Below are positions 18,021-26,690 of a stretch of 64,000 bases of DNA, in pieces. Origin of the DNA: Mesorhizobium sp. B4-1-4 (GTDB lineage: Bacteria > Pseudomonadota > Alphaproteobacteria > Rhizobiales > Rhizobiaceae); contig NZ_CP083950.1 in NCBI RefSeq assembly GCF_006439395.2, positions 1,488,001 through 1,552,000 on the forward strand, written 5' to 3'. The notes under the pieces are model-generated. The model made no database searches. It was not told where the DNA came from and saw only the letters and a list, made by a program, of their open reading frames with translations. Both the position numbers and the translations under genes were made by a program. The stretch's first letter is position 1; each line of letters starts with the position of its first letter.

Positions 18021-18272
18021 TCATCGCTTCGGCGGGTCAACCGCTTCGATCTGGCGCATGACCTCGTGCGGGTCGAACCCAATCACCTTGGCTAGATCGA
18101 GGTATTCAACGAGATCCAGGCGACGATCGCCATTTTCTATGTTGGCAATGAAAGGCTGATGACGACCGAGAGCTTTGGCGACAGCTGCCTGCGTCAATCC
18201 TGCCAGCTTTCGCTTCTCGGTTAGCAGCTCAGCAAGTCGCCGATGGCGGTCCGAATGCAGGGTTTTGGCCAT
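18021..18272 (-). CDS. XRE-family transcriptional regulator
   Basis: 83 residues from the ATG at 18272. A full helix-turn-helix is present: LTEKRKLAGLTQAAVAKALG and HQPFIANIENGDRRLDLVEY, then LAKVIGFDPHEVM. The length suits a stand-alone element regulator or antitoxin. No toxin gene is adjacent. A palindrome centred 60 bases upstream (18326-18340) is a plausible operator. Confidence 0.85.
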   Translation of the reverse strand: MAKTLHSDRHRRLAELLTEKRKLAGLTQAAVAKALGRHQPFIANIENGDRRLDLVEYLDLAKVIGFDPHEVMRQIEAVDPPKR

Positions 18273-18325
18273 CCGCTCGTCGAGCAATCTCCACTTCGAC
18301 GTTGCGGTAATCGGAATTTCATATT

Positions 18326-18340
18326 ATCCAAAAAATGGAT
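18326..18340. promoter_or_regulatory. perfect palindrome upstream of the XRE gene
   Basis: ATCCA-AAAAA-TGGAT lies in the A+T-rich stretch between the XRE gene and the next plus-strand gene. On the minus strand it is next to GGATAATAT, a possible -10 element. Position and symmetry suit autorepression by the XRE protein; this is inference. Confidence 0.4.
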
Positions 18341-18516
18341 TTTCCTGTTTTGCATGAGTTGGATCGCGGAAACGAAGATCCAAAGGCAAAGCTGACTGAC
18401 ACTTAACCGACTCGCGTCGGCGTATCGCGGAGTCGTTCGGCTTTGAGTTTGATACGCGGTTGGGGACGTGTTGGCGAGCCGGCCGGGTTCATCTCTTCAC
18501 TAGGAGGTCCGAGCAA

Positions 18517-18699
18517 ATGATCACCGAACGGTCAGCCGCAATTCTCGGGTCTGCGATCATCTTGGCGGTTGGGCTGCATCTCTACTTCTCGCCCTACCAG
18601 CAGTGCGTGCGGGAGGTCTCGGCTGGCGATCGCCTTGAAAATGATGTCAGCTTGTCGGGCCCTGCCGAAATCTGTTTGGCGCAGTTGGGTAGGCGGTGA
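18517..18699 (+). CDS. small membrane protein
   Basis: 60 residues with one hydrophobic helix near the start (AAILGSAIILAVGLHLYF). The ATG at 18517 follows an excellent ribosome binding site (TAGGAGGTCC at about 18500-18509), which is what selects this start. The rest is soluble and contains two cysteines. No family recognised. Confidence 0.6.
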   Translation: MITERSAAILGSAIILAVGLHLYFSPYQQCVREVSAGDRLENDVSLSGPAEICLAQLGRR

Positions 18700-18743
18700 T
18701 CGACTGACAGCCGATTTCTTCCAAACTCGAAAATGGGACTGTC

Positions 18744-19052
18744 ATGAAAACTCTGGTCATTACTGCCACTACCGCATTTTTCGCCGCAATCATTCCGGGG
18801 CCGGCTTTGGCGGGGTGCGCCAATTACACGGATGGCTCGGCCGATATTTCGCCGCCAAAAGCAACAATCTGCTTCGAGCGAGTCTGTGAAAAAACAACCG
18901 TCGACTTTGATTGCGCCAATATTCATGGGTCGCAAAAGGGCTATGCAAACGGGTGGAGAGTGTACGTTGACGCGGATCGTAAGCCCGCCGTTGCCCACGT
19001 TTTCCGTTCCCGTGCGCGTCCCAGAATCAGACCTCGGCAAAATTACCTGTGA
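18744..19052 (+). CDS. small exported protein, C-terminus possibly frameshifted
   Basis: The ATG at 18744 opens a signal peptide (MKTLVITATTAFFAAI to PALAG). The mature part has paired cysteines (GCANYTDG, ICFERVCEK, DFDCANIHG) and reaches YANGWRVYVDADR. After that the annotated frame becomes arginine-rich, while the +1 frame gives a more protein-like end, VPESDLGKITCEGDCFTLPR, stopping at 19080. A lesion near 18965-18975 is suspected, but here it would be one extra or two missing bases. Confidence 0.55.
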   Translation: MKTLVITATTAFFAAIIPGPALAGCANYTDGSADISPPKATICFERVCEKTTVDFDCANIHGSQKGYANGWRVYVDADRKPAVAHVFRSRARPRIRPRQNYL

Positions 19053-19229
19053 GGGAGACTGCTTCACACTTCCGAGATGATTCGTGCTCGCTCAAGACGT
19101 GTTTGTATTTCTGGGACCAGTGTCGTGGGTTGCGGCTTTTTGCGGCCAGGAGTTCAATCGAACAGCACCAGCAATCCTCGATCCGTAGATGAGCGGCCCT
19201 AGGCCCCGAACAGCGCGAAAGTTAAACCG

Positions 19230-19679
19230 ATGCCCCGTCTGACCCCACAGCAAAGGATTGCATTGGCTGGCACGCTCGAGATCCGCGCTGCGACGGGCGA
19301 AGGACTAAGCTCGGAGAAAAGGGTAGAGCTTCGCCTCGCGGCTAAGAACCTGCTCGCGTTGAACGCCATGGAGGAGCGCAGGAACCAGTCGAAGTCCCCG
19401 GCCGAAGGAATCGCGCGAATATTCGACCAAGCTGCAGAGCAACGCTGGTCGGAGGACCTGCGCGAGGAGCTCGGCTATCGTCATATGATACACTTAGCCG
19501 ACGTGTTCGAAGGATGGGCATTCGACAGCCGCATAACGCCTGAACGCACAGCCGAGCTTGCGGGATGGGCAGAGTCGATGCGCGCCTTGGCGGAGAAAGT
19601 TGGGTCGACATGGGATCCCCCAAGACCAGCGGGTGCACTCTCCCTTGTCGGATTTATCGGTCGGATGATGGACGAGTAG
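19230..19679 (+). CDS. conserved hypothetical protein
   Basis: 149 residues, mostly helical and charged, starting MPRLTPQQRIALAGTLE and ending LVGFIGRMMDE. A weak ribosome binding site precedes the ATG. It contains no motif I can name. It is likely cytosolic (no signal or membrane segment) and stands alone. Confidence 0.6.
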   Translation: MPRLTPQQRIALAGTLEIRAATGEGLSSEKRVELRLAAKNLLALNAMEERRNQSKSPAEGIARIFDQAAEQRWSEDLREELGYRHMIHLADVFEGWAFDSRITPERTAELAGWAESMRALAEKVGSTWDPPRPAGALSLVGFIGRMMDE

Positions 19680-19917
19680 AGTAATAGGTCAATTTAATTT
19701 GGACCTTCGGCCTACGCGTCAGCTGGCAGAGGTTCCATGGCTGCTTTGCGCCCATTTCGGTCATCAAAGTTAGCTGTGCCCCTGCCTAAAAGCGGACGTC
19801 GCACGCGGCCGCGCTGGAAGTCATGGTAGCGCCACTAGCAGACGATCCGCTTGGCGCCAGCAACGGCCCCTAATTCAACAGGTCGAGAGGCCGCGCCCCG
19901 CCCCGCCCGCAAATCAT
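19680..19917. other. intergenic stretch
   Basis: No gene seen. It contains an isolated AAAGCGGACGT (19779-19789) like the terminus of the dispersed repeat found at 25707-25834. Confidence 0.3.
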
Positions 19918-20735
19918 TCATGTGAGATGAAGGTTCTGCACTTCGTAGGTCCAGACCCGAAACCCTTTGAGAACATGCGGGCCGAAGGAGTTGATGAGCG
20001 GAATGTCGGCCGCATCGCGGCCGCGGGCGACGACGATCCTGCCAATCCTGGGCGTGTTGTTTCGCGGATCAAAAGTATGCAAGCACCGTCCAGGAAGACC
20101 TCGATCCAGGCGCTGAAGTCCATGGGGTCGACGACCGGGACCCCGATGTCGCCGAGATGTCCGTTGACATAGCGTGCAGGAATATTGAGGCAGCGGCACA
20201 AAGTCAGCGCGAGATGGGCGAAGTCGCGGCAGACGCCTATGCGTTCCTGGTACGCCTCGAAGGCCGTTCGCGTCGATCTGGCCTGCATGTAGTCGAATTG
20301 AATATGACCGTGGACGAAGTCGCAGATTGCTTGCACGCGGCCCCAACCTGGGGCAGTGGCGCCAAACATGTCCCACGCCGCCTGGCTGAGACGATCGGTT
20401 TCGCAATAGCGGCTGCCCATCAGGTAGACAAGGCAGCCGTCCGGCAAATCCCACACCGCTACTTCGCGGGCAACTGGCAGCAGCCTGTCTATCTTGCCGT
20501 CGTCCTCGATCGTTGCATCGCCCCACATCGTCAGGTCGCCCGCGGGCGCGACAAGCCGGCGGCATCGGTTGCCAAAAAGATCATGGTAGGTCGATGTCGG
20601 AACATCGGGCGTGGTGAAGACCGTTTCGGGGATCCTGATGTCGGCCGCGCGGTCGTCGTGGACCGACAGCAGGCATACCAATGCGGTCGGTTGCTGGCAG
20701 GTCAGCGTGATCTCATAGCCGTAGCGGATCAGCAT
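19918..20735 (-). pseudogene. transglutaminase-like protein gene with one-base frameshift
   Basis: From the ATG at 20735 the protein matches the bacterial transglutaminase-like family: IRYGYEITLTCQQPTALVCL at the N-terminus, the catalytic Cys region ERIGVCRDFAHLALTLCR, then ARYVNGHLGD and DFSAWIEVFLDGA. It should continue as a WxTFDPRNN block carrying the catalytic Asp; that block (HTFDPRNNTPRIGRI) exists in another frame and ends at 19918. One added base at 20080 (TTGC to TTGGC on the minus strand) restores a 272-residue protein with catalytic Cys, His and Asp. Annotated as a single gene with a probable sequencing error. Confidence 0.75.
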
Positions 20736-21126
20736 GTGGATCTTGCCTGCCGGAAATCAGCGGGGGTCAGAGTGCAGGAATCGCGACGGTTGCGGGAGTA
20801 GGCTTTGCAAGCAACATCATGGATGGACATCAGCAAGGCGTCGAATGCTGAAAGGTATCTTGTTTCAGCAGCCCCGGTCTCGGCCAAGGCGATATCCGAT
20901 TTCGCGAGCGCCTCGACATCGACCAAGAAGCAAGCCGTCATGATCGGTGAGGCGGACGGCGTTGCGCGCTGAAAACGTGGAAGTCGGTCCAGGAGCGATC
21001 AACTTCGACTCGACGGCCATTTGATGGTCCATAGAAATCGCGCCCGGACGCGCCGCCCTCATTTTCCCAGACCGCAAGCGCCGCGACGTTGCGGGTCCGA
21101 CAGCTTTCGTTGTTATGGCCACTCAT
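20729..21126 (-). pseudogene. chimeric remnant: small rhizobial protein plus DUF1488
   Basis: The upper part (from 21126) reads NVAALAVWENEGGASG and GRRVEVDRSWTDFHVF, a small rhizobial family related in motif to the gene at 24864-25049. The lower part reads ARNAVRLTDHDG in a second frame and FLVDVEALAKSDIALAE with SIHDVACKAYSRNRR in a third, together matching DUF1488. Several frame changes are needed, and the first protein runs into the second where its own C-terminus should be. It overlaps the upstream gene by four bases. Confidence 0.55.
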
Positions 21127-21371
21127 GATGTTAGCCGTTCCTCATTAATCGCCTCCCCGACCAGAACGCCCGAATAGAGCGTTGCGCCATTCGCATCGGC
21201 GATCGTCATGGCGTCCGGCCGCTGCGGCATGTTCAGGGTCCCAGCCAAAAGCCTGGCGATTTCGATCGCATCGTCGAGGTCGGCGGCTTCCGCCGTCTCG
21301 CGGCCGAGCACGGCATGCGCATCGTCCGCTTCTCGGGTGCGATAGAATTCGATCATGATCTTCATCGTCAT
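21123..21371 (-). CDS. conserved small hypothetical protein
   Basis: 82 residues from MTMKIMIEFYRTREADDAH; the alternative ATG at 21365 gives MKIMIEF. Conserved-looking blocks are AVLGRETAEAADLDDAIEIARLL and MPQRPDAMTIADANGATLYSG, a small alpha/beta fold seen in several rhizobia beside DUF1488-type genes. It leads a short overlapping operon toward 20729. Function unknown. Confidence 0.65.
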   Translation of the reverse strand: MTMKIMIEFYRTREADDAHAVLGRETAEAADLDDAIEIARLLAGTLNMPQRPDAMTIADANGATLYSGVLVGEAINEERLTS

Positions 21372-21454
21372 CCGTCTCGCCGTGTCAGTTCTCGCCTTTG
21401 CCGCGCGGGGTACTGATGTTAGCGGCAAGTCTGGTCTGGGCGCCGAACACGCTT

Positions 21455-21822
21455 TTAGGCTTGGGCAGGACCTTTTCCTGCTTCGGCTTCCTGATTTCCC
21501 GGCTCGAGCGTTTCTGTCCCTTTGACATGTGCGAACGTCCTTTCGATGAGCGTTATGGTGTCACCCGGCGATGTGGCGACCGGTTCGAGACTGTCCTGCG
21601 TCGCCACCCGTTCATGAAGTCGCCGTCGCTGCGGATGCGGTATTGCAGCGAATCTCCTCTCGGTGGGAGCGGGGCTGTGATGCGGTATATTTCCACGGTC
21701 TTTGGAAACGTGCCAAAGCCGCCCTTCAGCCGGACAGCCTGCCCGACGGCAAAGAGATGCGTTGCGGCTTCGCGGCGGACCGGGCGTGGGTTGCGTTGCA
21801 TCATCGTCGTGGTTCTCATCAT
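21455..21822 (-). pseudogene. conserved small protein gene with one-base frameshift
   Basis: The ATG at 21822 overlaps the stop of the upstream gene (ATGA). The protein reads AVGQAVRLKGGFGTFPKTVE and IYRITAPLPPRGDSLQYRIR, then SDGDF. The conserved continuation HERVATQDSLEPV is in another frame and ends at 21455. An extra A at 21617-21618 (plus strand AA to AAA) restores a 122-residue protein. The family is a small SH3-barrel-like rhizobial protein of unknown function. Confidence 0.65.
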
Positions 21823-22079
21823 TGTGTCTGGTCCTGCTCCAGTGCGGCTTCGAGCGATGCCGGTTCGATCGGCACCATCTGCCGCGTAGCACCGCTTGCG
21901 GAGATCGCCGGCAGGTGAATGAAGGTGGCGACGCGGCGCCACGCGATCAGGGAAGCTCCTTCGAGGGCTTCCTCGTCATGATCGACGCGGTAATCCCCGG
22001 GTGGTTGCGGTGCATCGAAGCCGGGCAGCGAAAACGCCGACTTGAAGCGGACGACCGTTGGTGTGGTGCGGCTGGTCAT
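21819..22079 (-). CDS. conserved small hypothetical protein
   Basis: 86 residues from the ATG at 22079 (MTSRTTPTVVRFKSAFSLPG). Blocks GDYRVDHDEEALEGASLIAW and IHLPAIS are typical of a rhizobial family found with the preceding small-protein gene. Coupled by a four-base overlap to the downstream gene. Function unknown. Confidence 0.65.
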   Translation of the reverse strand: MTSRTTPTVVRFKSAFSLPGFDAPQPPGDYRVDHDEEALEGASLIAWRRVATFIHLPAISASGATRQMVPIEPASLEAALEQDQTQ

Positions 22080-22571
22080 GAACTGCGGCTTTCCGCGGAA
22101 ACGGGCGGCCGCGCCTTTCCGTATCATTCCCACTCGAATCGCCGGGACGATGCCCGACGCTGCCAGTACATCTGTGGTCAGCGTCGATGTCATTCCAGGG
22201 GTTCGAACGGAACGAAATGTGCGCCGGACCGGCGCGTGCACTCGTTTTCGAGAATTCGGTGGTGAATGGCGGGGCTCTGACACAAAGCCAACTCGACCAA
22301 ATCAACGAGTTTTACCTATACGCCTCATTTGAGTTCCAAACAAGGTCGCGACGCCTTTTATTTGTCGCTTGAAATAACAGATGCGCGCCCGCGAAATTCA
22401 AACCGGCAGAAAGTTTTCCACCAGTGCGGATGAATTTCTGTGCGGCTCGAATTATTTCACTCGAATTCTTGGCCATTGGCGAGAAATAATTCTGGCATTC
22501 CTATCTATCGAGTGCCAGCCCGCCTATACACAGGCAGCGGCCGCCCATGCCGGCCACAGAAAGAAGTTCCC
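22080..22571. other. upstream region of groES, no supported gene
   Basis: About 490 bases between a minus-strand gene and groES. It presumably holds divergent promoters and includes the inverted repeat at 22449-22492. No CIRCE element (TTAGCACTC-N9-GAGTGCTAA) was found. Confidence 0.5.
22449..22492. promoter_or_regulatory. inverted repeat upstream of groES
   Basis: Perfect 10-base arms GAATTATTTC (22449-22458) and GAAATAATTC (22483-22492) separated by 24 bases, ending 80 bases before the groES start. It could be an operator or an RNA hairpin in the leader; the role is inference. Confidence 0.4.
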
Positions 22572-22910
22572 ATGAAATTCCGGCCACTCCACCACCGCGT
22601 CGTCATCCGGCGCGCCGAAAGCGACACCAAATCCAAGGGCGGCATCATCATTCCCGACAATGCCAGGGAAAACCCGCAGGAAGGCGAAGTCATCGCTGTC
22701 GGCCCGGGCGCTCGCGACGAAAACGGTGCGCTTGTTCCGCTCGACGTCAAGGCCGGCGACTTCATCCTGTTCGGCAAATGGTCGGGAACCGAGGTGAAGA
22801 TCGACGGCGAAGACCTTCTGATCATGAAGGAAGCCGACATCATGGGCGTCATCGACAAGAGCGAGATGGCCGGCGCCAACAAGACCGGGGCGGTCAAGAA
22901 GGCCGCCTGA
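22572..22910 (+). CDS. groES: co-chaperonin GroES
   Basis: 112 residues starting [17 protein letters not shown]. The GroES core is clear: a mobile loop ([15 protein letters not shown]), [17 protein letters not shown], and [19 protein letters not shown]. It forms the heptameric lid of the GroEL chamber. The last about 15 residues ([13 protein letters not shown]) extend beyond the usual end. A purine-rich AAAGAAG precedes the ATG. groEL follows after 42 bases in the usual order. Confidence 0.93.
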   Translation: MKFRPLHHRVVIRRAESDTKSKGGIIIPDNARENPQEGEVIAVGPGARDENGALVPLDVKAGDFILFGKWSGTEVKIDGEDLLIMKEADIMGVIDKSEMAGANKTGAVKKAA

Positions 22911-24586
<1,676 letters not shown>

Positions 24587-24609
24587 GACCTTGGCGCCAG
24601 GAGAATGCC

Positions 24610-24825
24610 GTGCGTGAACCGACGCTGCTCCCGGTGTTCGGCAGGCTTGGGGTCAAGTCGCCGGTCGCCATCGTGGCGGCTCCGGCCAGATCCAGCAATA
24701 TGACGAACCTGGCGGCCCGTATGCGAGAGGGTCTCTCGTCGCACGGGGGCCTGGCTTTGAAGCTCGGCGTGGTGCTGTGGACAGTCCTTGTCCTGGCGAC
24801 GGTATTTTTCATTCTGCAGACCTGA
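24610..24825 (+). CDS. small membrane-anchored hypothetical protein
   Basis: 71 residues from a GTG at 24610, 23 bases after groEL. The C-terminus is one transmembrane helix (LALKLGVVLWTVLVLATVFF). An ATG at 24562 would overlap the end of groEL in another frame and is less likely. Function unknown; linkage to groESL may be fortuitous. Confidence 0.5.
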   Translation: MREPTLLPVFGRLGVKSPVAIVAAPARSSNMTNLAARMREGLSSHGGLALKLGVVLWTVLVLATVFFILQT

Positions 24826-24863
24826 ACAGATCGGCGGCGGGCGAAAACGAAAGGACGCGGAAT

Positions 24864-25049
24864 ATGGCAAACCGCTACGCGCTTCGTATGGACCATCCGG
24901 ACAGCTGGACCGTTTTCGACGTCTTCACCGGCCAGCCCGCCGAGTCCGATCACAAGATCATGGTCGGCATCAATGCCGGCCAAGCGTACGAGATGGTCAG
25001 CCGGCTGAACGATCAAGACGCCAAGCGGCGGGAAGAGGGCGGCCGCTGA
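24864..25049 (+). CDS. small conserved rhizobial protein
   Basis: 61 residues, MANRYALRMDHPDSWTVFDVFTGQP, preceded by a good ribosome binding site (GAAAGGACG). The SWTVFDVFTG motif echoes the RSWTDFHVF motif of the remnant at 20938-21126, suggesting one small-protein family with two members here. Function unknown. Confidence 0.65.
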   Translation: MANRYALRMDHPDSWTVFDVFTGQPAESDHKIMVGINAGQAYEMVSRLNDQDAKRREEGGR

Positions 25050-25198
25050 CTTGTACCGATGTACCAACGAATAAATCCGCCGGAATGATTCGCTAACCGC
25101 CTGTCGGGGGCGTACAGTCCCATTGTCGCCGGCCAGAACATGGGCACCGGCGCTTGAGAGCGTCCATCATACTCCCGCCCCTCGATGGGAGTCGCATT

Positions 25199-25393
25199 GT
25201 GGACAACGATCATTCCGCCGATGTGATTTCGACTTTTGACTGCAATATCCTGCGCGACGCCTTCAGAACATCGGTCATCGAAAATCGGATCCCTGAGGAT
25301 CAATGGCACGGATACGCCGCGCTTCTGATCCGCGACTATACCGGCAACTCCGATTTTGATTCGGCACTGCTGGCCTGGATCGTACGAAAGTAA
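25199..25393 (+). CDS. small conserved hypothetical protein
   Basis: 64 residues from a GTG (25199): residues include NILRDAFRTSVIENRIPEDQW and AALLIRDYTGNSDFD, which look like a conserved rhizobial small protein. The frame stays open to a TTG at 25154, so the start is uncertain. Function unknown. Confidence 0.6.
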   Translation: MDNDHSADVISTFDCNILRDAFRTSVIENRIPEDQWHGYAALLIRDYTGNSDFDSALLAWIVRK

Positions 25394-25467
25394 CCTTGTC
25401 GCCGTGCATAACTTGCCGGAGCGGACAGCTGCTCCGCGCTCGCTTTCATTTTTTGCCTGAAAGGACA

Positions 25468-25656
25468 ATGAGCATGAGATACTTGAAAACCCCGGATGCT
25501 CCGGTCGTAACGATCGTGCCAATCGTCGAGGCCGCAAAAGTCCTATCGAAGCGGCTGACGATCAGAAGCGACGAAGCCGCAAGACGAAAGATCGCCGACA
25601 CCGACGGCACGATGCGGCGGGCGCGTCACCTTGCTGAAAGCAACCGCCTGATTTAA
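25468..25656 (+). CDS. small hypothetical protein
   Basis: 62 residues starting MSMRYLKTPDAPVVTIVPIV, with GAAAGGA three bases before the ATG (nine before the second ATG at 25474, which may be the true start). The rest is helical and basic. No family recognised. Confidence 0.5.
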   Translation: MSMRYLKTPDAPVVTIVPIVEAAKVLSKRLTIRSDEAARRKIADTDGTMRRARHLAESNRLI

Positions 25657-25706
25657 TGCGCCTACGTCGGCTTTGGATCAGGTCGAGCCTTCAAGGCACC
25701 CACGGT

Positions 25707-25834
25707 AAACGTCCGCTATCGCCCATCCGAAGACCTGAAGCTGCCCTTCCGCATCCGGCCCCGTTGCTGCCTGTCTTGAAGGCGCCCGATGTCAGTAGTT
25801 GAGCAGACCCTAGCCGCATCCCAAAAGCGGACAT
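25707..25834. repeat. MITE-like dispersed repeat, apparently full length
   Basis: A 128-base non-coding unit bounded by AACGTCCGCTATCG at the left and AAAGCGGACAT at the right, which are inverted relative to each other (GTCCGCT / AGCGGAC). Its left half recurs at 39361-39416 and 51661-51716, its right half at 31429-31481, and short forms at 35372-35383 and 37799-37830. Confidence 0.65.
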
Positions 25835-25932
25835 GCGACTTTGACTAAGCCCGCTTTGCTCCTATAGCAACCAAGTTAGTGCGGCAGCGCAATATGTGGG
25901 CGATGGGCCATATTCGGATCCATGCGTCGCCT

Positions 25933-26319
25933 TCAGGCCGACCAAGGATCCTCAACAATCTTCCAATACGAGTCCTTGCGAACCACCTCGCCCGCGCGAA
26001 AACTGTAAAAGTCACATCCTCGGACCTCGATCGTTTTTCCTTCGCGCGTAGTGCCCGTCAGCATCCATTTCGAAATCCCCGTGTTTGCCATCGCATCCAC
26101 AAAATGCTCGGCGTCGCCGTAATGAACATCCGGCAAGCCTTCGAAGCGCGTGGAGAGCCCGTCTCGTACTTTACGTTTGCCCTCGAAGCGGGAGCCCCAA
26201 GGCTTGGTTCCCCTCGGCATCTCCAAGACACAATCCTCAGCAAAGAACTCCATGATGGAATCCAAGTCGTGCGAATTGAACGCTTCACACAGCGCAGTCA
26301 GCTTCGATCGAATGTCCAT
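25933..26319 (-). CDS. SnoaL-like / NTF2-family protein
   Basis: 128 residues from the ATG at 26319 (MDIRSKLTALCEAFNSHDLD), preceded by GAAGGAGAGAAAG. The sequence shows the SnoaL/NTF2-like pattern: SIMEFFAEDCVLEMPRGTKP, GKRKVRDGLSTRFEGLPDVH and IEVRGCDFYSFRAGEVVRKD. Such cone-shaped folds bind small hydrophobic ligands or act as isomerases and hydrolases; the substrate is not predictable. Confidence 0.82.
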   Translation of the reverse strand: MDIRSKLTALCEAFNSHDLDSIMEFFAEDCVLEMPRGTKPWGSRFEGKRKVRDGLSTRFEGLPDVHYGDAEHFVDAMANTGISKWMLTGTTREGKTIEVRGCDFYSFRAGEVVRKDSYWKIVEDPWSA

Positions 26320-26690
26320 CTTTCTCTCCTTCAAGTTATCGAAGGGTACAATCACACAAGGACACACAGGTGAGTTGAAGGGCGCAACGAGGGTCTGGTC
26401 GAAGGCGACCTGGATGTAGGTTTCGTTGGGGGAACTGTCCTGGCCGAGAATAACCGCACCCCCGTCATGCCGTCATGGCCAATGATGCCCACTTCGCTCT
26501 ACCGGCCGCCCGTTGGTCGGCAACGCGCCCATATTCGGACGTTGCGCAACCGAGACCTCCATCCCAAGATCTGACATGGTCTCACGCTCGACTCGACGCC
26601 GCTCTGCGCCGGAAATAAGCTCTGAACGGGCGATCTTGATCTCTTCCCACCCCGACGCCGTGGCTGGGGTGCGCTCGGAGCGCCACGATC
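26320..26690. other. intergenic stretch, no supported gene
   Basis: About 370 bases between the SnoaL-like gene and the end of the LOV protein gene. Minus-strand frames are interrupted and nothing is recognisable. Confidence 0.45.

Noticed and set aside
22283..22571. CIRCE (HrcA) element before groES
   Set aside because: Searched for TTAGCACTC-N9-GAGTGCTAA; only an unrelated inverted repeat is present.
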